Source: an uncultured Clostridia bacterium (GTDB taxonomy: Bacteria; Bacillota; Clostridia; Christensenellales; Aristaeellaceae). From it: DNA of 32,599 bases. Positions 23,506 through 32,070 of the stretch are shown piece after piece. Positions within the stretch are counted from its first letter, which is position 1. Each line of letters begins with the position of its first letter. The position numbers were made by a program, and so were the translations under genes. Location of the stretch: NCBI GenBank assembly GCA_945928315.1, contig CAMENN010000024.1, forward strand, positions 1 to 32,599, given 5' to 3'. The notes beneath the pieces were generated by a model. It was not told the origin of the DNA, did no database searches, and worked only from the letters and a program-made list of their open reading frames with translations.

Positions 23506-25419
23506 ATGAGGAAATGGACTACCCTGCTTCTGGCACTGCTGCTGACCGTCATCATGTCGGCGGCAGCCTGCGCGCAGATCGCTCTGCCGGACGGCACTTA
23601 TGCCGGTGAGGGCAGCGGCTTCAACCTGACGGTGATGATTCCCGTCGAGGTTGAAATCAAGGACGGCGCCATCGCGGCCGTGACCATCGGGGAAAATGGG
23701 GAGACGATGGGCATGATCGCCACGGCGAAGGACGTCTATCTTCCGCGGGTCATTGAGACCCAGAGCCTGTCCGTAGATGCGGTGACCGGCGCGACGCTCT
23801 CCTGCGTCGGCGTGCGGCTGGGCATCGCGGACGCGCTGCAGAAGGCCGGCGCGGACGTCTCCGCGCTGTACGTGGCGATTCCCAAAAAGGACGCCGAGGA
23901 AACCTATGACACGGATGTGCTCGTCGTCGGCATGGGCTCCTCCGGCACGACCGCCGCACTGGCAGCCGCCGAGGCGGGCGTGCGCGTGCTGGCCATCGAC
24001 AAGGCCGGCAAGTGGGGCGGAACCGGCGCAACCACCTCCGGCCCGTGCAGCGTGAACGCGCCGAGCCAGGTTGCCGCGGAAATCGCCGAGTGGAAGGACC
24101 CCATCAACGGCGTGCGGACCAAGCCCGCCGGCGAGCAGCTGGTTGACGCCGAGGCGCTCTTCGCCGAGTGGACCGGCTACACGACCGTCGACGGCGTGCA
24201 GGGCGCCAAGCCGGAGATCATCCGCAAGGTCATTGACGAGAGCGGCGAAACCTGCGACTGGCTGCAGAGCTACGGCTTCCAGTTCAACCCGGCGGTCGGC
24301 TTTGTCGGCGGCAAGTGGGCGATCTTCTCGTCCTACACCGGCAACAAGCAGCTCACCGAGAGCTTCTTCGCCTCCGCATATGACCGCTTCACGCAGATGG
24401 GCGGAGAATACATGCTGGAAACCGAGGCGACCTCGCTCATCATGGACGGCAACCGCGCCGTGGGCGTGCTCGCCCAGAAGGCGGACGGCACAAAGGTCAC
24501 CATCAACGCCAAGGCGGTCATCCTGTGCACGGGCGGCTTTGCCGGCAGCGCACAGATGCAGGAGACCTACTATGGCGAGGCGTACAAGCTCTACGGCATG
24601 TACACCAACGACGGCAAGATGATCAAGTCCGCCATCGACAACGGCGCGGCCACCCGGGCCATCGGCATGTATCCGATGAGCCACTTCGTCGCCCCGACCG
24701 TCATCACACGCGCGTTCTCGCCTGCGGACAACGACATCCCCTACGGCCTCATCTGCACCAGCGAAGCCATGGCCGTCAACCGCAAGGGTGAGCGCTTCAT
24801 CAACGAGAGCGGCATCGCCATGAACGCGTTCTATCAGGGCAACGTGTTCTACACCATCTACTCCAAGGAGCAGATCGACATTCTGCGCGAGCAGGGCCTG
24901 AGCGCGGCGGCCAGCGGCCGTTACCTCAGCCAGGGCGGCGTTGCGGCAGATACCCCGCTGACCAACATCGACGCGGTCATCGAGCTGGGCTGCAAGGGCG
25001 GCTACATCTTCAAGGCCGCCACGCTGGATGAGCTAGCATCTGCCATCGGCGGCGAGATGAGTGCGGAGAACCTCAAGGCCTCCGTTGCGGGCTACAAGCC
25101 CGACGGCGACGCCTTTGGCAAGCCCGCGGAGAAGTTCGCGCGGCTGGGCACAGTGGCACCGGATTCCGAATACTACGTCGCCTTCGCCGGCGCGCCCTAC
25201 ATCTACAGCACCACGGGCGGCCTCGACGTCAACGAGAGCTTCCAGGTGCTCGACACCAACGGCGAGGTCATGCCGGGCCTGTACGCCTGCGGCACCGACT
25301 CCATGGGCGTCCTCTTCCACGAGGACAAGGCTTACACCAACTACGGCGGCTGCGCGCAGGGCTACTGCTTCGTCTCCGGCCGCGACGCCGGCGCCATCGC
25401 TGCGCAGGAAGTCCAGTAA
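23506..25419 (+). CDS. Exported FMN/FAD flavoprotein reductase (fumarate/urocanate reductase family)
   Basis: This 637-residue protein probably reduces an organic electron acceptor outside the cell membrane. ATG 23506 follows AAGGAGGAATACC; the longer frame back to 23392 is unlikely. Residues 1-23 form a signal peptide ending ACA before QIALPDG. Residues about 28-115 are an FMN-binding domain whose motif VDAVTGATLS offers Thr97 for covalent FMN attachment by an ApbE-type flavin transferase, not encoded here. From about residue 137 an FAD-binding reductase domain begins (DVLVVGMGSSGTTAALAAAE), with VILCTGGFAG and the C-terminal GLYACGTDSMGVL. Relatives reduce fumarate, urocanate, cinnamate-like acids and others. 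The C-terminal half does not let me name the acceptor. Confidence 0.88.
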   Translation: MRKWTTLLLALLLTVIMSAAACAQIALPDGTYAGEGSGFNLTVMIPVEVEIKDGAIAAVTIGENGETMGMIATAKDVYLPRVIETQSLSVDAVTGATLSCVGVRLGIADALQKAGADVSALYVAIPKKDAEETYDTDVLVVGMGSSGTTAALAAAEAGVRVLAIDKAGKWGGTGATTSGPCSVNAPSQVAAEIAEWKDPINGVRTKPAGEQLVDAEALFAEWTGYTTVDGVQGAKPEIIRKVIDESGETCDWLQSYGFQFNPAVGFVGGKWAIFSSYTGNKQLTESFFASAYDRFTQMGGEYMLETEATSLIMDGNRAVGVLAQKADGTKVTINAKAVILCTGGFAGSAQMQETYYGEAYKLYGMYTNDGKMIKSAIDNGAATRAIGMYPMSHFVAPTVITRAFSPADNDIPYGLICTSEAMAVNRKGERFINESGIAMNAFYQGNVFYTIYSKEQIDILREQGLSAAASGRYLSQGGVAADTPLTNIDAVIELGCKGGYIFKAATLDELASAIGGEMSAENLKASVAGYKPDGDAFGKPAEKFARLGTVAPDSEYYVAFAGAPYIYSTTGGLDVNESFQVLDTNGEVMPGLYACGTDSMGVLFHEDKAYTNYGGCAQGYCFVSGRDAGAIAAQEVQ

Positions 25420-25474
25420 TCCGGCTCGTTGCCCGGTCCTGCGGCTTGTCCGCACGACCCATAAACAGGACGGC

Positions 25475-25512
25475 AAAACCTCCGTATGCCTCGCGCATAC
25501 GGAGGTTTTTTT
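25475..25512. terminator. Bidirectional terminator between the flavoprotein and the response regulator
   Basis: An 11-bp stem (25479-25489 with 25495-25505) has a five-base loop, is followed by seven T residues on the plus strand and flanked by AAAA on the left. It can stop both convergent transcripts. Confidence 0.9.
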
Positions 25513-25542
25513 GTGCCCGGCAAGCCGACGCGTCAGAAACGG

Positions 25543-26787
25543 TTAACCGCCTTTCCGCGTCTCCTTCCCGCCTTGCTCCTCCCGCAGTTGCTTCACCGAC
25601 GCCTGAAACGCGCTGGGCGAGAGCCCGGTTTCCCGCTTGATGAAGCGGTTGAAGTAGGAGCGGGAGGCAAAGCCCACCTGCTTCGCCGCCCACTCAATCG
25701 TCACCTGCGGGTCCTGAAACAGGCTCCTCAGCCGCTCCAGCTTGCATACGGCGATGTAGCGCCCGAGCGACTCGCCCGTCTCCATGCGGAACATCCGGTT
25801 CAGATAGTCGCCGTTGTAGCCCGTCAGGTTGCCCAGCTGCGTCAGGCTGAGGTCGTCCTTCAGGTGCTCCTGAATGTAGCTTTGTAGCTTCTTGCACAGG
25901 TTCACGCTCTGCGCCGGGCCGTCGCCCAGCGTGTAGACGAACGAGTCCTCCAGACTCACGGCACTGAGGGTGCTGAAGGTCTCCTCCACCCGATGCAGCA
26001 GCGCCGCCAGCACCGCATCCGCCTCGTTGATCGCGCACATCACCATCGACAGCTTGAGCCCCTCCAGATCGTCGACGACATTGAGCAGCCTTTCCAGCAC
26101 GCTGCTGTGCCACGAGAGCGGATGCTCCTCCTTCCACAAAAGCAGCCAGACCAGCGCGCCGCTCTGCGTTTCAAGCAGCTGCTGCCCCACGAGCTCCTCG
26201 CCGAAGTACTTGGGAATGACACCCTGCACGTTCCGGGGCATCCCGCCCTCCTTTCCCGCGCAGTAGAGCAGCGTGCCGTGAACGCCGCGCGCCGGGTCGA
26301 TGCCGGGCAGGTCCGTCAGCCGCATTTCGCCGGTCACGCGGATCGCCTTCACACTCTCCCCGCCGTTCCCGGAGAAGAAGGTGTGAAACAGCCGCTTGAT
26401 CTGCTTCTCCTTGCGGATCTCTTCCAGTGCCTTGTCGATCTGCGCGTTCAGTTCCTGATCCGATTCCGTCTTGAGGATGTAGGAGGACGCACCGTTGCGC
26501 ATCGCCTCGAACACATAGTCAAAGTCCGCGTGGCCCGTCAGAAACACCACGCGGCAGTCCCGCTGCTCCTGCCGAACCCTGCGCAGCAGCTCCAGGCCGC
26601 TCATGCCCGGCATGCGGATATCCGAGATCATCAGGTCGATGCGCGTCCGCTTGAGCACGGCCAGCGCATTCAGCGCACTGGAGGAGGTGTACAGATCGAG
26701 GTCCGTTCGCGCCCCCAGCAGCAGGGACAATTCGTCCGTCACGCAGGCCTCGTCATCCACCAGAAGCACACGAAAAACCCGCTCCAT
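25543..26787 (-). CDS. YesN-type response regulator (receiver plus AraC helix-turn-helix)
   Basis: This 414-residue regulator activates or represses genes when phosphorylated by the adjacent kinase. The receiver domain (about 5-120) has acidic residues Asp11 and Asp12 (VLLVDDEA) and the presumed phosphoacceptor Asp56 in MISDIRMPG. The C-terminal 100 residues form an AraC DNA-binding domain with SLTQLGNLTGYNGDYLNRMF and AAKQVGFASRSYFNRF before the ending GLSPSAF. ATG 26787 overlaps the kinase stop by one base (TGATG) and has AGGAGGAAGC upstream. Such pairs usually control a neighbouring sugar transporter; here the only candidate is the truncated permease upstream. Confidence 0.92.
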   Translation of the reverse strand: MERVFRVLLVDDEACVTDELSLLLGARTDLDLYTSSSALNALAVLKRTRIDLMISDIRMPGMSGLELLRRVRQEQRDCRVVFLTGHADFDYVFEAMRNGASSYILKTESDQELNAQIDKALEEIRKEKQIKRLFHTFFSGNGGESVKAIRVTGEMRLTDLPGIDPARGVHGTLLYCAGKEGGMPRNVQGVIPKYFGEELVGQQLLETQSGALVWLLLWKEEHPLSWHSSVLERLLNVVDDLEGLKLSMVMCAINEADAVLAALLHRVEETFSTLSAVSLEDSFVYTLGDGPAQSVNLCKKLQSYIQEHLKDDLSLTQLGNLTGYNGDYLNRMFRMETGESLGRYIAVCKLERLRSLFQDPQVTIEWAAKQVGFASRSYFNRFIKRETGLSPSAFQASVKQLREEQGGKETRKGG

Positions 26788-28517
26788 CACGCTTCCTCCT
26801 GTCTTTTGATCGTCAGGCAGGCGCACAGCCCGCCCAGCTCCGAACGCCGCAGCGCCAGATCACAGCGCGGGTCCGCGTAGAAGATGGCCAGCCTTTGGTG
26901 AATGTTGTTCAGCGCATGGCTGCCGTCCGTTGCGTCAAAGAGCTGCTGCATCCGGCTGAGCTTTTCATCCGTCAGGGTGTTGCCGTTGTCCTCCACCAGA
27001 ATATGCAGGAGCGCGCCATCCCGCGTAAAGGATAGCCGCAGCATCGTCTCGTCATCGTTCTCGTGGATGCCGTGCTCCAGCACGTTCTCAAGCAGCGGCT
27101 GAAGGATCAGCCGGGGCACCTTCCAGTCCCGGCATTCCTCCGGGACCTCCTCCACCTGCGCGCTGAACCGGTTGCAAAAGCGCATGAGCTGGATGTTCAG
27201 GTAGCTCATGGCGTGCTTGTATTCCTGCCGGAGGGTGAGCACGTCCTGCCGCTGGTCGGTGATGTAATGGAAGTAATCGCCCAGATAGCGGCAGAGCTTT
27301 TCGGAGGCCTCCACATCCTCGGACTTGACCAGATGATGCAGCAGGTAGAAGCTGTTGTATAGGAAGTGCGGATTGATCTGCGCCTGCAGGTGCCTCATTT
27401 CCGCCTTCTGCAGCAGAATGGTCTGCTTGTAGCTCTTGTCAATCAGCGTTTCCAGCTGGTCCGCCATGCGGTTGAAGTGGCGGGAGAGCCGGTTGAACTC
27501 GTCCGTGTAACCCGGCTCCAGCCGCGTGCTCATGCAGCCCGCGCCGATCCGGTCAAACGCATCAAGCAGGTCGTGCAGCGGCCTGACGACCATCCGCCAC
27601 ATGCTGCACAGATAGAGCGCCATCACAATGAACGCCGACAGCGTGAAGATCACCGTCAACCGCTGAAGCCGGATAGGGAACGCATAGAGCTTCTGCGCGT
27701 CGATCATCTGCACCATCAGGCACTGCCGGCTCTCGCCGACGCGCCTGCCCACAGCCACATACGCGCGCCCGTCCACCTCCACGTCGCAGAAGCCGACCTC
27801 ATCCCCATGGAAGGGGAGCGCAAGCAGCTGTTCTGCGCAGTCCGTCCGCCCGGAGGTGGAATACACCAGCCCGGACGGCTCGTGGATGAACAGCGTGTCA
27901 TCCCCCGGCGCGTTGAGCGCGCTGAGGTTGTTCAGGATGTAGCTCCGGCTGATCACCGCCTGCAGCACATAGGTCGGCTCCGTCTGCCCCTGATAGCTGG
28001 ACACGGGAATCATGTAGTTGACCGTCAGGTCCCCGTCAAGGTTTTCCAGCGGCCTGCCCTCGGAGCGCACGCCGCTCAGCAGCCCCTCCAGCGTCTGCTT
28101 ATCCACAGCGGAGATGGTGTGGTCCTTCGGGGCGGACAGGCGAAGCTGCAGCGGGAAATCATACAGATACAGCTGCCCGATGCTCTGGCTGTTCAGATAC
28201 AGGCTGTCCAGATAGGCCATGGCGTCGCGGACGGCGACATACCGCTCCGCGGGCGACATGGTCTGGTAATAGGTGAAGAGGTGGGTGATCTGCGTGCTCT
28301 GCGTCGCGCATTCCAGCTGATAGCGGATGTGCTCGAAATCCTCCTCGAACTTGCGGCTCATGTAGTCAACATTGGCCGCCGTGGAGGCGTTCAGCTCATT
28401 CTTGACCACCGAGCGGCTCCAGGAGAGCAGGCAGAGCAGCACACCCTCGAGCACGAGCAGGCAGATCAGGAAGATGAGGAACAGCCGGAAATACGCCGTG
28501 CGACGGAACAAGGTCAT
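26787..28517 (-). CDS. YesM-type sensor histidine kinase
   Basis: This 576-residue membrane kinase has an N-terminal helix (about 10-33), a large extracytoplasmic sensor region (about 35-280), a second helix around VIFTLSAFIVMALYLCSMW, a HAMP segment (VRPLHDLLDAFDRIGAG), the phosphorylated His384 in QINPHFLYNSFYLL, and an ATPase domain with LILQPLLENVLEHGI and the glycine-poor ATP loop ILVEDNGN. The domain order is that of the LytS/YesM family, which senses extracellular sugars through partner binding proteins. The start at 28517 has AAGGGGAGGG upstream. It follows the truncated LplC-type permease on the same strand by 156 bases, with only a hairpin in the gap. Confidence 0.92.
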   Translation of the reverse strand: MTLFRRTAYFRLFLIFLICLLVLEGVLLCLLSWSRSVVKNELNASTAANVDYMSRKFEEDFEHIRYQLECATQSTQITHLFTYYQTMSPAERYVAVRDAMAYLDSLYLNSQSIGQLYLYDFPLQLRLSAPKDHTISAVDKQTLEGLLSGVRSEGRPLENLDGDLTVNYMIPVSSYQGQTEPTYVLQAVISRSYILNNLSALNAPGDDTLFIHEPSGLVYSTSGRTDCAEQLLALPFHGDEVGFCDVEVDGRAYVAVGRRVGESRQCLMVQMIDAQKLYAFPIRLQRLTVIFTLSAFIVMALYLCSMWRMVVRPLHDLLDAFDRIGAGCMSTRLEPGYTDEFNRLSRHFNRMADQLETLIDKSYKQTILLQKAEMRHLQAQINPHFLYNSFYLLHHLVKSEDVEASEKLCRYLGDYFHYITDQRQDVLTLRQEYKHAMSYLNIQLMRFCNRFSAQVEEVPEECRDWKVPRLILQPLLENVLEHGIHENDDETMLRLSFTRDGALLHILVEDNGNTLTDEKLSRMQQLFDATDGSHALNNIHQRLAIFYADPRCDLALRRSELGGLCACLTIKRQEEA

Positions 28518-28580
28518 CCCTCCCCTTCCATTGGATGCCGTTTTGCCTCTCGTGCGCAGCGCCGGAAATCAAATCCGTCC

Positions 28581-28611
28581 CAAGCGCAGGCCGCCCGGCA
28601 GCCTGCGCTTG
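28581..28611 (-). other. Hairpin between the truncated permease and the kinase gene
   Basis: CAAGCGCAGGC pairs with GCCTGCGCTTG (11 bp) around a 9-base loop. There is no T run on either strand, so it may process or attenuate a shared transcript rather than terminate it. Confidence 0.5.
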
Positions 28612-28673
28612 AGACTTCGATTCCTGACCTCACCGCGCTGTGCGCCCTATGAGGTATTTGACATCGGATAGGC

Positions 28674-29342
28674 TTATTCCTTCACGCTGCCGCGCACCAG
28701 GCCCTTCGCGAAGTACTTTTGAAGGAACGGGTACACGCACATGATCGGGAAGATCGCCAGGAAGATCTTCGCGCCGTTCGCGCCGTCGGCCGTCGTGTTG
28801 GCGATGGCATCCTCGATGCTGTTCGTCTCGCCCACGGCGCTGTCGACGATCACGATGGAGCGCAGATAGGTTTGCAGCGGCTTAAGGTCCATGTTCTTGA
28901 TGTAGAGCATGCCGTCGAACCATGCGTTCCAGTGCTGCAGCAGAATGAACAGGGAAATCGTGGCGATGGCCGGCTTGCACAGAGGCAGAATGATCTTGAC
29001 CAGCGTGGTGAAGTGCCCGGCGCCGTCCACGAAGGCGGATTCGGAGATCGCCTCCGGCAGCTCCTTCATGAAGTTCATCATCAGGATGATGTAGTAGGTG
29101 TTCACCGCGCAGGGGAAGATCATCGCCCAGAACGTGTTGAGCAGCCCCGTATGCCGGACCACCAGATAGGTCGGGATCATGCCGCCGTTGAAGAGCATGG
29201 TGCCCATGAAGTAGGCCACGAAGAACTTTCTGGCGGGGAACGCGGAGCGCCGCAGCGACATGGGATACGCCGCGAGGATGGTCATCAGCAGCGAGACCGC
29301 CCAGCCCACGATGGCCCGCTCAAGCATAATTCGGAAGGCCAT
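28674..29342 (-). pseudogene. LplC/YtcP-type sugar permease lacking its N-terminus
   Basis: The 222-residue frame corresponds to the last three quarters of a CUT1 permease of the LplC/YtcP group, normally about 290-300 residues. The remaining part is well kept: YPMSLRRSAFPARKFFVAYF, NGGMIPTYLVVRHTGLLNTF, the EAA-type loop SESAFVDGAGHFTTLVKI and the ending YFAKGLVRGSVKE. About 75 N-terminal residues with the first membrane helix are missing, and the ATG at 29342 has no ribosome site. Its partner LplB permease and binding protein are absent. The break coincides with the beginning of an inverted permease fragment at 29349, so I call it a rearrangement remnant. Confidence 0.75.
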
Positions 29343-29348
29343 GCAAAA

Positions 29349-29617
29349 GGAATGTGTTATGCAGGATCACGCTGCCGATGATTGCCCGCAGCATCCCCGC
29401 GGGCTGGATGATGATCTTCATCATCGCCTTCCGCGAGCCGGAGACAGCCAGCCTGATCGCGCCGCCCAATACGCTCGTCGTGTCCACCTACATCAACCGG
29501 GGATTTGAGCAGGGCAGCGTTTCGCTTGGCATGGCGAAGGTCGTGCTGTGCGTTCTGCTGACAACGGGCGCGCTGCCGGTCTTCAACCGACTGACCGCGC
29601 GAAAGAAGAAGGGATAG
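29349..29617 (+). pseudogene. 3' fragment of an FbpB-like permease, inverted copy of 21511-21776
   Basis: About 88 codons encode the C-terminal end of the same permease family as the chimeric gene, on the opposite strand. Both carry RITLPMIAR, AGWMMIFIIAFRE and SLIAPPNTLVVSTYINR, and both end shortly after VFNR with a lysine/arginine-rich tail and TAGCGCA. By eye the DNA is nearly 90 percent identical, with a 9-base insertion in this copy. Similarity begins abruptly at ATGTGTT near 29349. There is no start site, so it is a relic or a silent cassette. Confidence 0.8.
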
Positions 29618-29797
29618 CGCACGAAGGGATACGCGCATTTGTCCGCTGCCTGTCGGGAATCGATGGGAATCGGTTCCCGGTTTTCAACGATTGCATCTCC
29701 TTCGTCCAAAGACGTGATCGCTACACCTTTTGTCTGCCCGAGTTTCCGCATCAGAACGGTTTCCATTCGGGGTGAAAGACATTTTGTTGAAAACCGC

Positions 29798-29843
29798 TTG
29801 ACAGCTAATGAGCATTAGCGTATAATAGCTAATTCTCATTAGC
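29798..29843 (+). promoter_or_regulatory. Promoter with twin operators for the tetR-flavodoxin operon
   Basis: TTGACA (29798-29803) and TATAAT (29821-29826) are both perfect and 17 bases apart. Two operators overlap them: GCTAATGAGCATTAGC (29804-29819) fills the spacer and GCTAATTCTCATTAGC (29828-29843) lies at the transcription start. The reverse complement of the second differs from the first at one position. Binding of the TetR protein encoded just downstream would shut the promoter fully. Confidence 0.88.
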
Positions 29844-29862
29844 AAATCGAAGGAGGGATTTC

Positions 29863-30489
29863 ATGGGCACCAAACAGCGGATTCTTCGGGAAGCGCTTCG
29901 CCTGTTTTCGCAGAAGGGATACGACGCGGTGAGCGTCGAGCAGATCGCGGACGCCGTGGGCATCAAGGCGCCGTCCCTGTACAAGCACTACAAGGGCAAA
30001 AGGGACATCTTTGACGCGATTTTTGAGGAAACGGCGAAGCGGTACGGGGAATTCACGGACTCCATCTCCGTCCATATGGGGGATTCCGATCAGGATCTGG
30101 CGGTTTTTGGCGCCATCACCGCGGATACGCTGGCGGAGAAGGTGCGGTCTCTGATCGCCTACTCTCTCCACGATGAATTCGTCAGCCAGCTTCGGCGGCT
30201 GGTAACCATCGAGCAGTTCCGCTCCCCGGAGCTGTCGGCGCTGTATTCCCAGCGGTATGTGGCGCAGATTCAGCAATACCACGAAGGGCTGTTCCGGCGG
30301 ATGATCGCGGCGAGCGTCATTCGCAGGGAAGACCCGGAGCTTCTCGCGCTGATGTACGATGCGCCCATTCTGCTCCTGCTGGGCGAATGCGACCGCCACC
30401 CGGAAAAGGAGCAGGAGATCATGGACACGCTGGAAGGGCATGTGCGGCTGTTCTACCGGCTCTTCAGCAAGCAGCCGCCAGAGGAATGA
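29863..30489 (+). CDS. TetR/AcrR-family regulator of the flavodoxin operon
   Basis: This 208-residue repressor has a textbook TetR N-terminus: KQRILREALRLFSQKGYDAV, then VEQIADAVGIKAPSLYKHYK, then GKRDIFDAI. The C-terminal ligand domain is of the type that follows flavodoxin-linked regulators and gives no clear effector. The start follows GAAGGAGGGATTTC. Its own promoter carries two near-identical operators, so it represses itself and the three genes that follow at short spacing. Confidence 0.92.
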   Translation: MGTKQRILREALRLFSQKGYDAVSVEQIADAVGIKAPSLYKHYKGKRDIFDAIFEETAKRYGEFTDSISVHMGDSDQDLAVFGAITADTLAEKVRSLIAYSLHDEFVSQLRRLVTIEQFRSPELSALYSQRYVAQIQQYHEGLFRRMIAASVIRREDPELLALMYDAPILLLLGECDRHPEKEQEIMDTLEGHVRLFYRLFSKQPPEE

Positions 30490-30501
30490 GGAGGAAAGCA
30501 T

Positions 30502-31026
30502 ATGATTCAGGCCATTGTTTACACATCGAACACCAGCAGCACAGAGCAGTATGCCCGCCTGCTTGGACAGGAAACGGGACTGCCCGTCTGCGCTCTCACG
30601 GAAGCAAAGAAAGCCCTCAATTCCGGGACGCAGATCCTCTATCTGGGGTGGGTGATGGCCGGCAGCATTCAGGGCTATGCCGATGCGGCAAGGCTCTTCC
30701 AAATTCCCATGGTCTGCGCCGTGGGCATGGAGCCTGACGCAAAGCAGCAGGAGCTTCGGGAGAAAAACGGCATCCCTCAGGATGCGGCGCTTTTTGCCCT
30801 GCAGGGCGGCTATTCTCCCGACAGGCTGCACGGGCTACAGAAGCTGATGATGCGCATGTTCACCGGCAGCATGGTCAAAAAGCTGGCGGCAAAGGCGGAC
30901 AGAACGCCCGGGGAGGACGACCTGCTGGACCTGATGCAGCACGGCGGCAGCCGGGTCAGCCCGGAGAAGCTGACCGTGCCGCTCAAGTGGTGCCGTGAGC
31001 ATCTGGGAGGCGCCCGCCATGAATGA
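30502..31026 (+). CDS. Flavodoxin-domain protein
   Basis: This 174-residue cytoplasmic protein begins MIQAIVYTSNTSSTEQYARL, in which TSNTSST is the flavodoxin phosphate-binding loop for FMN. It then has ILYLGWVMAGSIQGY at the place of the second FMN loop. The C-terminal part (about 110-174) is helical and extends beyond classical flavodoxins, as in flavodoxin-domain proteins of the HemG-like group. The ribosome site is GAGGAGGAAAG. It starts 12 bases after tetR and overlaps the next gene by 8 bases. A role in electron transfer to the membrane proteins encoded downstream is inferred. Confidence 0.85.
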   Translation: MIQAIVYTSNTSSTEQYARLLGQETGLPVCALTEAKKALNSGTQILYLGWVMAGSIQGYADAARLFQIPMVCAVGMEPDAKQQELREKNGIPQDAALFALQGGYSPDRLHGLQKLMMRMFTGSMVKKLAAKADRTPGEDDLLDLMQHGGSRVSPEKLTVPLKWCREHLGGARHE

Positions 31027-31654
31027 GAAGCTGGCGCGCCATCTGGGCTGGCTGGGGCTTGTGAGCCTGCTGTCCTATGCCGCCGCGGTGATCTTTTCGC
31101 CCCTCGCCTATCCGGGTTACGACTGGATGGCGCAGGCGGTCAGCGACCTGTCCGCGGACACCGCCCCGTCACGGGTGCTTTGGAAACGGCTGAGCGCGCT
31201 GTACATGCCCTGCGGCATCGTCTGCGTGACCCTGTGCTGCATCACGATCAAGGATCATCTCAACCGGGCCGTGCGGACAGGCATTGGCCTGTTCGCCCTG
31301 ATGAACTGGGTTTCCGCCGTGGGCTACGCCATGTTCCCGCTGACGCAGGCCGGGATCTCCGGGCAGCTTCAGGATGTGATGCATTTGATCATCACAGCGG
31401 CGGTGGTGCTGCTGTCCATCGCCTCCCTGATGCTCATCGCCTGCGGGGGCCTTTGGCAAAGAGCCTGCCCCGCGCTGGGCGGATGGGCGCTGGCCGCGCT
31501 GGGCCTGATGATCGCCGGGGCTGTGGGGACGGCCGTTGCTGCGCGTGCATACTTCGGCATCCCGGAGCGCTTCAGCGTGTTCGCATGCACCGGCTTTACG
31601 GCGGTGCTGGGCATCTTTGAGAGCCGGGGTTGGGAAAGGCAGGAGAATCCATGA
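31019..31654 (+). CDS. DUF998 family membrane protein
   Basis: This 211-residue integral membrane protein has about six hydrophobic helices and the DUF998 opening: a first helix (GLVSLLSYAAAVIFSPLAYP), then GYDWMAQAVSDLSADTAPSR, then LWKRLSALYMPCGI. Function of the family is unknown. The start at 31019 has GGGAGG upstream and lies within the end of the flavodoxin gene; its stop overlaps the next gene by ATGA. This tight coupling to two flavin-binding proteins suggests a membrane part of a redox system, although no cofactor-binding motif is visible. Confidence 0.85.
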   Translation: MNEKLARHLGWLGLVSLLSYAAAVIFSPLAYPGYDWMAQAVSDLSADTAPSRVLWKRLSALYMPCGIVCVTLCCITIKDHLNRAVRTGIGLFALMNWVSAVGYAMFPLTQAGISGQLQDVMHLIITAAVVLLSIASLMLIACGGLWQRACPALGGWALAALGLMIAGAVGTAVAARAYFGIPERFSVFACTGFTAVLGIFESRGWERQENP

Positions 31655-32067
31655 AAAAATTCGGGAAAGCGCTGCTGGTGCTCGCATGCATCATCGGCGT
31701 GACCGTTGCCGGCGTTTGCCTGGTGATGGAAAAACAGATCGAAAACATGGCTCAACAGCTGGACGCGGTGCCAGTCGCTACACCGGAGCAGGTGGCGGAC
31801 GGCACCTATGAGGGCACGGCGGAGACTCCGCTGGTCAAGGTCACTGTAGAGGTGAGCGTGCAGGACCACGTCATCCGGGATATCCGGCTCCTTCGACACG
31901 AAAATGGGCGGGGAACACCGGCAGAGACCATGCTCTCGGAGATGCTGCGCCGCAATACCAGCGAAGTGGACACCGTGTCCGGTGCGACCCTGTCCAGCAA
32001 GGTCATCCGCGCCGCCGTGCGGGATGCGCTGGCAAAGGGTATCGCGTATTATACTATTCTCAAATGA
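31651..32067 (+). CDS. Membrane-anchored FMN-binding domain protein
   Basis: This 138-residue protein has an N-terminal hydrophobic anchor (about residues 6-25, ALLVLACIIGVTVAGVCLVM) and an extracytoplasmic FMN-binding domain beginning at DGTYEGTAETP. The motif VDTVSGATLSS offers Thr113 for covalent FMN attachment by a flavin transferase. LLVLAC may resemble a lipobox (LAC at 11-13) but sits very early. The ribosome site is GGCAGGAGAA. It is the last gene of the tetR, flavodoxin, DUF998, FMN-protein operon and the likely outer electron acceptor of that chain. Confidence 0.88.
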   Translation: MKKFGKALLVLACIIGVTVAGVCLVMEKQIENMAQQLDAVPVATPEQVADGTYEGTAETPLVKVTVEVSVQDHVIRDIRLLRHENGRGTPAETMLSEMLRRNTSEVDTVSGATLSSKVIRAAVRDALAKGIAYYTILK

Positions 32068-32070
32068 AAA

